Source: Roseovarius sp.
Lineage (GTDB): Bacteria; Pseudomonadota; Alphaproteobacteria; Rhodobacterales; Rhodobacteraceae
Direction: 5' to 3'
NCBI RefSeq assembly: GCF_027019125.1
Contig: NZ_JALUXE010000014.1
Location: forward strand, 62,001-126,000
DNA length: 64,000 nucleotides
Below are positions 16,118 through 23,565 of this stretch, piece after piece. Numbering within the stretch: position 1 is the first letter of the stretch; every line of letters starts with the position of its first letter. The translations under genes were made by a program, and so were the position numbers. Below the pieces are notes generated by a model, which was not told the DNA's origin, searched no databases, and was given only the letters and a program-made list of their open reading frames with translations.

Positions 16118-16843
16118 ATGACCGTCCCGCCCAGTCTGACCCTCGAGGGCCACGCCAAGATCGGCGCTCTGCCGGTCTTTGGCCCGCTGCGCCTGTCGCT
16201 GGCGGCCGGGCGCATCACCTGCCTGCTCGGTCCCTCGGGCGTGGGCAAGACCACGCTCCTGCGCCTGATTGCCGGGGTGGATGAGGTGACAGAGTTCACC
16301 GGCACGATCACCGCCTCGGACGGGCTGCCCCTGCCGGGCCGCATGGCGCTGATGGCCCAAGGCGACATGCTGATGCCGTGGCTTGACGTGCTGGGCAATG
16401 TGACCCTTGGCGCGCGGTTGCGTGGAATGCCGCGCGATTTAGATCGGGCGCGCGAGATGCTGGCGCGGGTTGGTCTGGCGGATCATGCCGACAAGCGGCC
16501 CCATGCGCTCTCGGGCGGGCAGAAACAGCGCGTGGCGCTCGCCCGCACCCTGATGGAAGATCGCCCCATCGTGCTTCTGGACGAGCCCTTTTCAGCCCTC
16601 GATGCCCGCACCCGCGCGCAGATGCAGGATCTGACCGCCACCCATTTGGCGGGGCGAACGGTGCTCATGGTCACCCATGACCCGGCCGAGGCCGCGCGCA
16701 TGGGCCACGCCATCCATATCCTCACCGAAACTGGGCTGGAGGATGTGACACCCCCAGCGGCGCCGGTGCCGCGCGCCGTGGATGATCCCGAAACCCTCGC
16801 CGCACAGGGGCGTCTCTTGACCCGCCTGCGCGCGCCCGCCTGA
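16118..16843 (+). CDS. ABC transporter ATP-binding protein, thiamin precursor uptake (ThiZ-like)
   Basis: The 241-residue ATPase has Walker A GPSGVGKTT (about residues 38-46), a Q-loop MAQGDMLMPW, the signature LSGGQKQRVALARTLMEDRP and Walker B IVLLDEPFSALD with switch MVTHDPAEA. The riboswitch upstream and tenA downstream argue for uptake of hydroxymethylpyrimidine or a related thiamin precursor. ATG 16118 follows a weak AAAAGG site; longer readings would start inside the riboswitch. TenA follows after 12 bases. No substrate-binding protein gene is in this operon. Confidence 0.92.
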   Translation: MTVPPSLTLEGHAKIGALPVFGPLRLSLAAGRITCLLGPSGVGKTTLLRLIAGVDEVTEFTGTITASDGLPLPGRMALMAQGDMLMPWLDVLGNVTLGARLRGMPRDLDRAREMLARVGLADHADKRPHALSGGQKQRVALARTLMEDRPIVLLDEPFSALDARTRAQMQDLTATHLAGRTVLMVTHDPAEAARMGHAIHILTETGLEDVTPPAAPVPRAVDDPETLAAQGRLLTRLRAPA

Positions 16844-16855
16844 ACGGAGACAAAG

Positions 16856-17512
16856 ATGCGCCCCACCGACCACCTCAAATCCCTTGTGGCCAACGATTGG
16901 CAGGCCGCCACCCGGCACGCTTTCACCGATCAGCTTGCGGCGGGCACCCTGCCCGAAACGCGCATGTTGACCTATCTGCAACAGGATTACCTCTTCATCG
17001 AGGATTTCGTGCGCCTCTTGGCCTCTGCCATCGCCCATGCGCCCAGCCTGCCCGATGCCATCCCGGCCGCACAGTTTCTGGGGCTGATTTCCGGGCCGGA
17101 GAACACCTATTTCCTGCGCGCGATCGCGGCCTTGGGCGGCACGACCGAACCGCCCGCCACCCCGCATCCTGTAACGGCCGAGTTTCAGGCGCTGATGCGC
17201 GCGGCTGCCAGATCAGGGCGCTATGCGCAGATGATTGCGGTCCTCAGCGTGGCGGAATGGACCTATCTGGATTGGGCCAGCCCGCATGCGGACAAGGCGG
17301 CAACTCTGCCGTTCTGGTTCGGGGAATGGATCACGCTGCACAGCGGGCCGGGGTTCGAGGGCGTGGTCGCCTATCTGCGCGGCCAGCTTGATCAGGTCTG
17401 GCCTATCCTCTCGCCCGAGGATCAAGCTGCCGCACAATCCGCCTTTGTCACAGCCACAAGGCTGGAGCGCGCGTTCTTCGATGCGGCCCTCGCCGGATAC
17501 CCGGCCCCATGA
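16856..17512 (+). CDS. tenA: TenA-family thiaminase II-like protein (no cysteine)
   Basis: The 218-residue helical protein matches TenA: AFTDQLAAGTLPETRMLTYLQQDYLFI, SGPENTYFLRAI, and FWFGEWITLHSG. In classical TenA a catalytic cysteine lies in a segment like LLPC-W-Y; here that place reads VLSVAEWTYLDW and the whole protein has no cysteine. It is therefore TenA_E-like, a form thought to use a glutamate. It likely salvages the pyrimidine part of thiamin breakdown products brought in by the adjoining transporter. Its stop overlaps the permease start (ATGA). Confidence 0.88.
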   Translation: MRPTDHLKSLVANDWQAATRHAFTDQLAAGTLPETRMLTYLQQDYLFIEDFVRLLASAIAHAPSLPDAIPAAQFLGLISGPENTYFLRAIAALGGTTEPPATPHPVTAEFQALMRAAARSGRYAQMIAVLSVAEWTYLDWASPHADKAATLPFWFGEWITLHSGPGFEGVVAYLRGQLDQVWPILSPEDQAAAQSAFVTATRLERAFFDAALAGYPAP

Positions 17513-18252
17513 GCCGTCTTGTCACCATCGCCACCTCTACAGCGCTCGCGCTTGTGCTCTGGCAGGCGCTGGTGACGCTCGCGGCCTTGCCGCCCTTCAT
17601 TCTGCCTGGGCCGGCGCGCGTGGCCGAAACCCTATGGGCCAGCCGCGCGCTGATTGCGCACCACGCGACCATTACGGCGGCAGAGGTGTTGATTGGCCTC
17701 GCTTTGGGGTCGATCCTCGGCGGCCTCTCGGCGATTGGCCTCGCGTCCTCGCATGTGGCTCGGCGTCTGATCCGCCCGATGATGGTGTTTTCGCAGGCGA
17801 TCCCGGTCTTTGCCCTCGCGCCCATTCTCACTCTCTGGCTGGGCTATGGCCTCTGGTCCAAGGTCGCGATGGCGCTCCTGATCATCTATTTCCCGGTGAC
17901 ATCGGCGTTCTTCGACGCGTTGATGCGCACACCGCCGCATTGGCTCGACCTCGCGCGCGTCATGGGCGCGAACCGGGCGCGGCTCATGTGGCATATCCGC
18001 GTGCCTGCCGCGCTGCCGGGTTTTGCCTCGGGTCTGCGCCTCGCGGCGGTCTATGCGCCCATAGGGGCGATCATCGGCGAATGGGTGGGCGCGTCCAAGG
18101 GACTGGGCTATCTCATGCTGCTGGCCAATGGCCGCGCCAAGATCGACCTCATGTTCGCCGCCCTGATCGTGCTGGCAGTGCTGACGCTCCTCCTGCACGC
18201 GGGGGTGGACCGGGGCTGTCGGCGGTGGCTGGATGGCAAGGCGGTGGGGTGA
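17509..18252 (+). CDS. ABC transporter permease, thiamin precursor uptake (ThiX-like)
   Basis: The 247-residue membrane protein has about six helices and the binding-protein-dependent permease loop ALMRTPPHWLDLARVMGANRARLMWHIRVPAALPGFASGL (EAA-type, about residues 140-178). N-terminal PPFILPGPARVAETLW is typical of the NitT/TauT/ThiX permeases. It overlaps tenA by ATGA and is the last gene of the riboswitch operon. Confidence 0.92.
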   Translation: MSRLVTIATSTALALVLWQALVTLAALPPFILPGPARVAETLWASRALIAHHATITAAEVLIGLALGSILGGLSAIGLASSHVARRLIRPMMVFSQAIPVFALAPILTLWLGYGLWSKVAMALLIIYFPVTSAFFDALMRTPPHWLDLARVMGANRARLMWHIRVPAALPGFASGLRLAAVYAPIGAIIGEWVGASKGLGYLMLLANGRAKIDLMFAALIVLAVLTLLLHAGVDRGCRRWLDGKAVG

Positions 18253-18349
18253 AGGCGGGGGGCTGCATAGATAGCCACGTCCGGTTCGCTTTCCCTTTGA
18301 TCCAATAAGATGCCGATTGCTCTCTGAGCGAGCATCGGCGGCACACCAC

Positions 18350-18820
18350 TTACACGGTCTGCGCGTCCTGATTTTTATCATCGGCTGGGTCCAAGGGGCG
18401 CGTCCCGATGCTTTGCGCGAAGCGCAACACATAGCCGTCAGGATCAGAGATCAGGAACTGGCGGCGCCTGTCCATGCAATCGGTCTTCCATATTTCATCT
18501 TCATAGATTTCCACGAGCGGCTTTACGCCCGCCGCAAGGACCCTCTCGTATAAGCCGCGCACCTCGGGCACAAAAAATTGCAGGTTTATCCCACGACCAT
18601 AAGGCCGATTCATTTCTTGTCGACGCCACGGCACCCAAGTGCCATCGAGCGTCCAGTGGGCAATCATGATCTGCGCGCCTTGCAACGATAGATAAGCATG
18701 CGGATCACACCCCCGCCGCTGCGCGACATCAAACCCAAGAATGTCGGTGTAGAACTTAAGCGAAGCCTCGAATTCCGAGCACCACAACTCCGGGACGAGC
18801 GCGTTGATCACAAAGGTCAT
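18350..18820 (-). CDS. VOC/glyoxalase superfamily protein (bleomycin-resistance-like)
   Basis: The 156-residue protein has paired beta-alpha-beta-beta-beta halves: ELWCSEFEASLKFYTDILGFDV at the N-terminus and a second half with QFFVPEVRGLYERVLAAGV, ending QFLISDPDGYVLRFAQSIG. This is the pattern of antibiotic-binding or small metal-dependent VOC proteins; substrate unknown. Start 18820 is preceded by GGAGGA. It is convergent with the thiamin operon and stands alone. Confidence 0.85.
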   Translation of the reverse strand: MTFVINALVPELWCSEFEASLKFYTDILGFDVAQRRGCDPHAYLSLQGAQIMIAHWTLDGTWVPWRRQEMNRPYGRGINLQFFVPEVRGLYERVLAAGVKPLVEIYEDEIWKTDCMDRRRQFLISDPDGYVLRFAQSIGTRPLDPADDKNQDAQTV

Positions 18821-18930
18821 CGTGTTCCTCCAATGGTCTAGCGCATCTCTCGTATTCCGATCCGTATTGGGGCTGCGCAAAATTCAATCCATCGCAGATG
18901 GGCACGGGCCGCGTCGGCGCGAACGACAAG

Positions 18931-19000
18931 ATGCTTGCGCATTGTCACTCAGTCAGCAAGCATGCCCAAGCCCCATCTTCTTCTTGGTCCAAATACTCCT
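18931..19000. repeat. Inverted repeat followed by GAGTATTT-type element, copy B
   Basis: ATGCTTGC (18931-18938) and GCAAGCAT (18956-18963) form an inverted repeat with a 17-base spacer. Next to it, the stretch 18976-19000 reads on the minus strand GGAGTATTTGGACCAAGAAG, matching the element near 5740, 28900 and 31865. The 280 bases between the VOC and NYN genes hold nothing else I can support. Confidence 0.5.
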
Positions 19001-19100
19001 CCCAGCCTCCGGCCCCGCAATCACCCGCCTGACGTGTGCGCCATGAAAAAGATCGCCTGATGCCGCAAATCCATCCGGATTGCCATCCTAGGCTTGGGCC

Positions 19101-19829
19101 ATGAGCACCTTGCCCCCGACCCGCCTTAGCCCTGCGCCGCGCCTCTCGGTCTTTGTCGATGCCGAGAATATTCCCGTGACGCACGCTCGGAGCATCCTCG
19201 ATCTGGCCCGCCGCTACGGTGACCCCGACCTTTTGCGTGCCTATGGCAATGTCAGCCTTCTGCCTGATTGGGACAAGGTCGCCGGCTTTCAGTTCATCCA
19301 TTCCGGCAGCGGCAAGAATGCAACCGACATGCTGATCTGCGTTGACGCGATGGAACGCGCGCTCTCGGATCAATGCGCGGCGGTGCTCTTGGCCAGTTCG
19401 GATCAGGATTTCACCCATCTCGCCACCCGCTTGCGGGGCTATGGGCTGGCTGTGATCGGCGTCGGAGAGGCCAAGACTTCCGAGCGGTTTAGGGCGGCGT
19501 GTTCGGAGTTTCATGAACTCGTCAGCATCCCAGCCTGTGTCACGCCCGCCCCAGAACCAGCAGGTCAGAGATCCACAGATGCGCCAACAGACCTGGATCA
19601 CAAGATCAGGATTGTGATCAGGTCCCATTGTACCGATAACTCAGGGTACGAGATTAATTTGCTCTCGGTGCACATGCACAAGCTGCACGGGGTCATGATC
19701 AGCAAGAGTCCAGAGAAGTCCTGGCGCGCCTATCTTGCAAAACGCCCCGCGCTCTACTCGCTCGACCCCAAAGGGCCCAAAGCCAAGGTTCGCTACAGGC
19801 CGGACGCTTTCAAGACCGTGACCGCCTAA
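19101..19829 (+). CDS. NYN (PIN-like) domain protein with C-terminal OST-HTH/LOTUS-like domain
   Basis: The 242-residue protein opens with LSVFVDAENIPVTHARSIL, then KNATDMLICVDAME and VLLASSDQDFTHLATRLRGYG, the three acidic motifs of NYN/PIN-type RNases. After a short linker the C-terminal part (IVIRSHCTDNSGYEINLLSV, then SWRAYLAKRPALYSL) looks like a winged-helix OST-HTH/LOTUS module that binds RNA. It probably cuts or binds RNA, partner unknown. No toxin-antitoxin partner is adjacent. Confidence 0.85.
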   Translation: MSTLPPTRLSPAPRLSVFVDAENIPVTHARSILDLARRYGDPDLLRAYGNVSLLPDWDKVAGFQFIHSGSGKNATDMLICVDAMERALSDQCAAVLLASSDQDFTHLATRLRGYGLAVIGVGEAKTSERFRAACSEFHELVSIPACVTPAPEPAGQRSTDAPTDLDHKIRIVIRSHCTDNSGYEINLLSVHMHKLHGVMISKSPEKSWRAYLAKRPALYSLDPKGPKAKVRYRPDAFKTVTA

Positions 19830-19911
19830 ATTGCAAAGGCTCTGTTCGAGATTTTCTCCGCTTCCTGCCAGACGCGGCTACTGGACAATCGTCTGTTCCC
19901 CATCGTTGCCC

Positions 19912-19978
19912 GAGCACCGACGCGATACCGACAGAATACCGACGCCGACATCACTGCCTCAAAAATCCGTCGGTGCTC
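19912..19978. repeat. Inverted repeat across the mttB stop
   Basis: GAGCACCGACG (19912-19922) and CGTCGGTGCTC (19968-19978) are perfectly complementary over 11 bases with 45 bases between. One arm lies in the last codons of the methyltransferase gene and the loop holds several ACCGAC copies. It may be a 3' stability element or a terminator-like structure; no T-run follows. Confidence 0.45.
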
Positions 19979-21521
19979 CACCTTCAGCCTTGCGGCGGGC
20001 CACGAAATCCGCCAGCTCCTCGCGCACCGCGTCCTCCATCGGCGGCGCCTCGAAACCTGCGATGATGTCCTGAAACACCTGATGCGCCCGCGCCGGTGTC
20101 CAGACGGCACCCGCCGATTCCCAGGCCTCGTAATTGCGCCAATCGCTCAGGAAGGGCTGATAAAAGGCTGTGGTATAGCGGTCCTGCGTGTGCTGGATGC
20201 CAAAGAAATGCCCCTTGTCGCCCACTTCGCGGATTGCCTCGACGGCGATCTCATCGGGGCCGGTAGCCCAGAGCATCGGGTCCATATAGCGCTGAATCTG
20301 TTGCAAAATCTCGCAATCCATGACGAATTTCTCAGGGCTTGCGATCAACCCGCCCTCCAGCCATCCGGCGGCGTGATAGACCATATGCGCGCCCGCCTGC
20401 ACGGCGGACCAGAGGCTGTTCGAGGTCTCCCACATGGCCTGACCGTCCGGCACGTTCGCCGCACAGACACCCGAGGCCCGCATCGGCAGCTTGTAGAACC
20501 GCGCCAGTTGCCCGGTCATCTGCGTGGCGCGCATGTATTCCGGCGTGCCAAAGGCAGGCGCGCCGGATTTCATATCGACATTCGAGGTGAAGGTGCCAAT
20601 CGCACAGGGCGCGCCGGGCCGGATTAGCTGTGCCAGCACCACCGCACAGAGCGCCTCGGCGATGGATTGCGCCACCGCCCCCGCCATCGTCACCGGCGCC
20701 ATGGCCCCGGCGAGTGTAAAGGGCGTCACAACCAGCCCCTGACCGCGCCGCGCCAGACGCATCCAGCCATCCAGCATCGGATAATCATGCTTGAGCGGCG
20801 AGGTCGAGTTGATGTTGGTATACATGCGCGGGCTGGCCTCGAATTCCTCGTGGGTCAGACCCCCGGCAATCCGCACCATTTCCATCACGTCATCGACCCG
20901 CTCGGCACCCAAGCTATAGGCGTGCATCGCCTTGTCGGTCAGCGTCAGCTTGTCATAAAGCACGTCAAGGTGCCGGACGCTGGCATGAATATCCTGCGGC
21001 TCGACCGGATAGCCGCCTGCGAAATGGATGCAGTTGAAATATTGCGTCAATTTCAAGAGGTTCTGGCACATCTCGCGCGTGCCCGCGACCTTGCGCCCGA
21101 TCTTCATATCCCAATAAGAGGGCGGCGAGGACACGTTGCCGAAGTTCAGGTGGTTGCCCCCGATGGTGATGGTCCGATCCGGGTTGCGCGGTGTGATGGT
21201 CCAGCTTTCGGGGGCCTTGGCGATCATCTCCATGACGAAATCGCGGCCCATGCGGACATTCTCGCCATTGATCTCGCAGCCGCCCGAGGCGCGCAGGATG
21301 GCCACCGCCTCGGGGTTGAGAAACTCGATGCCGATCTCTTCGAGGATCCGCATCGCGCCGTCGTGAATCGCCAGCACGCCCGCATCGGTGAGCGGTTCGG
21401 TGGGCCGATCCCGGTTGATGGGAGGGTTCCACGGCATCTGCTCGATAACTGCGCTGCCGCGCCGGGCCGCCCCGCCTGCGCGCCCGCCGCTGCGTGTCCT
21501 GCGTTTGAGATCTTCAGCCAT
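19959..21521 (-). CDS. MttB-family (trimethylamine methyltransferase-like, COG5598) protein without pyrrolysine codon
   Basis: The 520-residue TIM-barrel methyltransferase shows ILEEIGIEFLNPEAVAIL, GGNHLNFGNVSSPPSYWD, SPLKHDYPMLDGW and FGTPEYMRATQMTGQLARFY. It reads through with no in-frame TAG, so it belongs to the non-pyrrolysine MttB group, which demethylates quaternary amines such as glycine betaine or carnitine in characterised cases. Its substrate is unknown, and no corrinoid protein gene is beside it. Start 21521 has GGAGGGG upstream; an extension to 21578 is possible but unsupported. Confidence 0.88.
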   Translation of the reverse strand: MAEDLKRRTRSGGRAGGAARRGSAVIEQMPWNPPINRDRPTEPLTDAGVLAIHDGAMRILEEIGIEFLNPEAVAILRASGGCEINGENVRMGRDFVMEMIAKAPESWTITPRNPDRTITIGGNHLNFGNVSSPPSYWDMKIGRKVAGTREMCQNLLKLTQYFNCIHFAGGYPVEPQDIHASVRHLDVLYDKLTLTDKAMHAYSLGAERVDDVMEMVRIAGGLTHEEFEASPRMYTNINSTSPLKHDYPMLDGWMRLARRGQGLVVTPFTLAGAMAPVTMAGAVAQSIAEALCAVVLAQLIRPGAPCAIGTFTSNVDMKSGAPAFGTPEYMRATQMTGQLARFYKLPMRASGVCAANVPDGQAMWETSNSLWSAVQAGAHMVYHAAGWLEGGLIASPEKFVMDCEILQQIQRYMDPMLWATGPDEIAVEAIREVGDKGHFFGIQHTQDRYTTAFYQPFLSDWRNYEAWESAGAVWTPARAHQVFQDIIAGFEAPPMEDAVREELADFVARRKAEGGAPTDF

Positions 21522-21621
21522 CTGATGCCCCTCCGGTGCTCGTTTGACCTCACGAAACACCGCCCGGGGCGGCCTCACATGCCGCTTAGCGACCTATGCT
21601 GTCGTTTTTGCTTTTCGCGGA

Positions 21622-22509
21622 TCACGATTGCCGCGCCATGCGCCGCCGCCCGGTCTGCCAGAGGTAAATCGCCAGCGTGACCACCACGATGATGCCGCCT
21701 AAAAGCATCATCGGCGTCGGTCCCTCACCCGTTCCCAGCCAGACCCAGAGTGGCCCGAGCACCGTCTCCAGCAGCAGCAGCAGGCTCACATTCGAGGCAT
21801 GGGTATAGCGTGACGCAAGCGACAGGGAGAAAAACGACACCGGCAGAATCACAAGGCCACAGATCGCGATCGCCCAGACCTCGCCTTGCATCATGGTCGC
21901 AGGCCCGGTCACGATCACGCCAGTGGCCCCCGCCAGCACCGCGCCCAACCCGATCACCAGAAGGATCGGCACCTGCGGCTGTGCCCGCAGGATGACAAAA
22001 TTCAGCGCCAGCACCATCGCCACGCCCAATCCCGCCAATGCCCCCCAGAGCGCGGCGCGGTCCAGCGTCACATCCCCATGTCCGCCGCCAAAGACCGCCA
22101 GAGCGATGCCCGCCATGACCACGACAATGGCGATCCATGTCGCCCTGCGCGTCGGCTCTCCGATGATGAGCCGTGCAAAGAGCGCCGCGAAAATCGGCAC
22201 TGTGGCCACGGCAAAGAGCACGACAGCGACCGGCGCATTGGCGATGCCGAGGCTGAAGAGCGTTGCATTGGCATATTGGCAGATCACGATGCCAACCCCA
22301 TACCCACTGACCAGAACCCCCAGATCGCGTACCCTGTGCCTGGAGGTCGCGGCCCAGAAGACCATGAAAACAAGGCCCATCATCAGGCCGCGCCAGCCGA
22401 CCATCTGATAGCCGCCCATGTCCGACCACCGCATGAAGAGCGCATCGGGCGTAAGCATCAGCGCGCCGAACGTCGCCAGCGCCAGACCGAACAGGGGATG
22501 TTGCCTCAT
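21622..22509 (-). CDS. EamA/DMT-family transporter
   Basis: The 295-residue protein has ten hydrophobic helices in two EamA halves, for example MLTPDALFMRWSDMGGYQMVGWRGLMM, ANAPVAVVLFAVATVPIFAALFARLIIGEP and the repeat-half end LLLLETVLGPLWVWLGTGEGPTPMMLLGG. Such carriers export amino acids or other metabolites; substrate unknown. The start 22509 overlaps the HAD gene stop (ATGA), so I prefer it over TTG 22521. Confidence 0.88.
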   Translation of the reverse strand: MRQHPLFGLALATFGALMLTPDALFMRWSDMGGYQMVGWRGLMMGLVFMVFWAATSRHRVRDLGVLVSGYGVGIVICQYANATLFSLGIANAPVAVVLFAVATVPIFAALFARLIIGEPTRRATWIAIVVVMAGIALAVFGGGHGDVTLDRAALWGALAGLGVAMVLALNFVILRAQPQVPILLVIGLGAVLAGATGVIVTGPATMMQGEVWAIAICGLVILPVSFFSLSLASRYTHASNVSLLLLLETVLGPLWVWLGTGEGPTPMMLLGGIIVVVTLAIYLWQTGRRRMARQS

Positions 22510-23198
22510 GCGGTCAGCCAAGCCGGGATATGACCAATGTCAGGCAGCACGATATCGGCGAGCGACTCCAGATCGGCGCGGCGCGCCGTGCCGGTCAGCA
22601 CGCCCACGCATTGCATGCCTGCCGCGCGCCCCGCAATCAGGTCATGCGTGCTGTCGCCCACCATGACCACGCGCGCGGGCTCAAGCGCCATGGCGCGTGC
22701 AAAGGCCAAGAGCGGCCCCGGCGCGGGCTTGGCCCCATACCCTGAATCAAACCCGGCGACGAAATCGAAATGCCCAAGCACACCCGCCGCGCCCAGGTGC
22801 GCGCGCGCACCGTATTCGGTGTCATTGGTCATCACGCCCAGCCGCAGGCCCCGCGCGGCCAGCCCTTCGAGATAGGGGGCGAGCGGCACGGCAGGGGCCA
22901 ACGGCGCCGTGCCGGAACTCATCATCAGATGATCCTCGATCTCTTCGACCGCACGCCCCGGCAGGGCGCGGCCCAGACACTCGGCGGCCTCGCGATTGGT
23001 GCCGGCGATGATCGGGCTGGTGGGTCGAAATCGGCGCGCGTCCAGATCGTAATGAATTTCCTGCGCGAGGCGGTCCATGACGGCGGGATCGCCGGTGGCC
23101 AGCTCGTGAATGACCCCATGCGCCCAGACACTCCATGTGGCATGGAAATCAAAGAGCGTGCCGTCCTTGTCAAAGAGGATTCCGTCGGCGCGGCTCAT
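22506..23198 (-). CDS. HAD-superfamily hydrolase (phosphoglycolate phosphatase-like)
   Basis: The 230-residue protein begins with the catalytic motif I GILFDKDGTLFDFHATW, has motif II LGVMTNDTEYGA, the lysine region GYGAKPAPGPLL and motif IV ARVVMVGDSTHDL, with a helical cap between about residues 20 and 95. It is a small-molecule phosphatase of the Gph type. It is the middle gene of a DUF3572-HAD-EamA chain joined by ATGA overlaps. An open frame continues upstream to 23627 but only through the DUF3572 gene in another frame. Confidence 0.9.
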   Translation of the reverse strand: MSRADGILFDKDGTLFDFHATWSVWAHGVIHELATGDPAVMDRLAQEIHYDLDARRFRPTSPIIAGTNREAAECLGRALPGRAVEEIEDHLMMSSGTAPLAPAVPLAPYLEGLAARGLRLGVMTNDTEYGARAHLGAAGVLGHFDFVAGFDSGYGAKPAPGPLLAFARAMALEPARVVMVGDSTHDLIAGRAAGMQCVGVLTGTARRADLESLADIVLPDIGHIPAWLTA

Positions 23199-23473
23199 GT
23201 CCAGCTCATCTGTGCTCCGCCCGGCAAGGCCGCGCGTGCCATCATCGGCGTCTCGTATTTCAAGCCCTGCGCGTCGCAGAATCCCACGACCCAAGCATCG
23301 TCCATCATCAGAAAGTCCAGCACCGCGCCCAGAAATTCCGGCTCTGTCGCGCGCGTGCGGACATCCTGTTCCGACGCCCCCGTCGCCCCGAGGAAAACCG
23401 GCAAAAGCTCGTCTTGCGCCGCGAGCCAGCCCAGCGCCTGCAAGGCTATCGTTTCGGCGGTTTCTTGCTGCAT
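23195..23473 (-). CDS. DUF3572 family protein
   Basis: A 92-residue protein (ETAETIALQALGWLAAQDELLPVFLGATGA, then LDFLMMDDAWVVGFCDAQG) that matches the small alphaproteobacterial DUF3572 family. It is helical, cytoplasmic, and of unknown role. The stop overlaps the start of the HAD gene (ATGA, 23195-23198). It is divergent from the PleD-like gene, with about 90 bases between. Confidence 0.82.
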   Translation of the reverse strand: MQQETAETIALQALGWLAAQDELLPVFLGATGASEQDVRTRATEPEFLGAVLDFLMMDDAWVVGFCDAQGLKYETPMMARAALPGGAQMSWT

Positions 23474-23565
23474 CGTGATCCCGGTTAATTTCTGGAAAGG
23501 TTTTCTTAACCTCTGCCATGGATAGTGAACCAATCGTAAAGGGCAAGAGCAAAGGCGTCGCGTCC

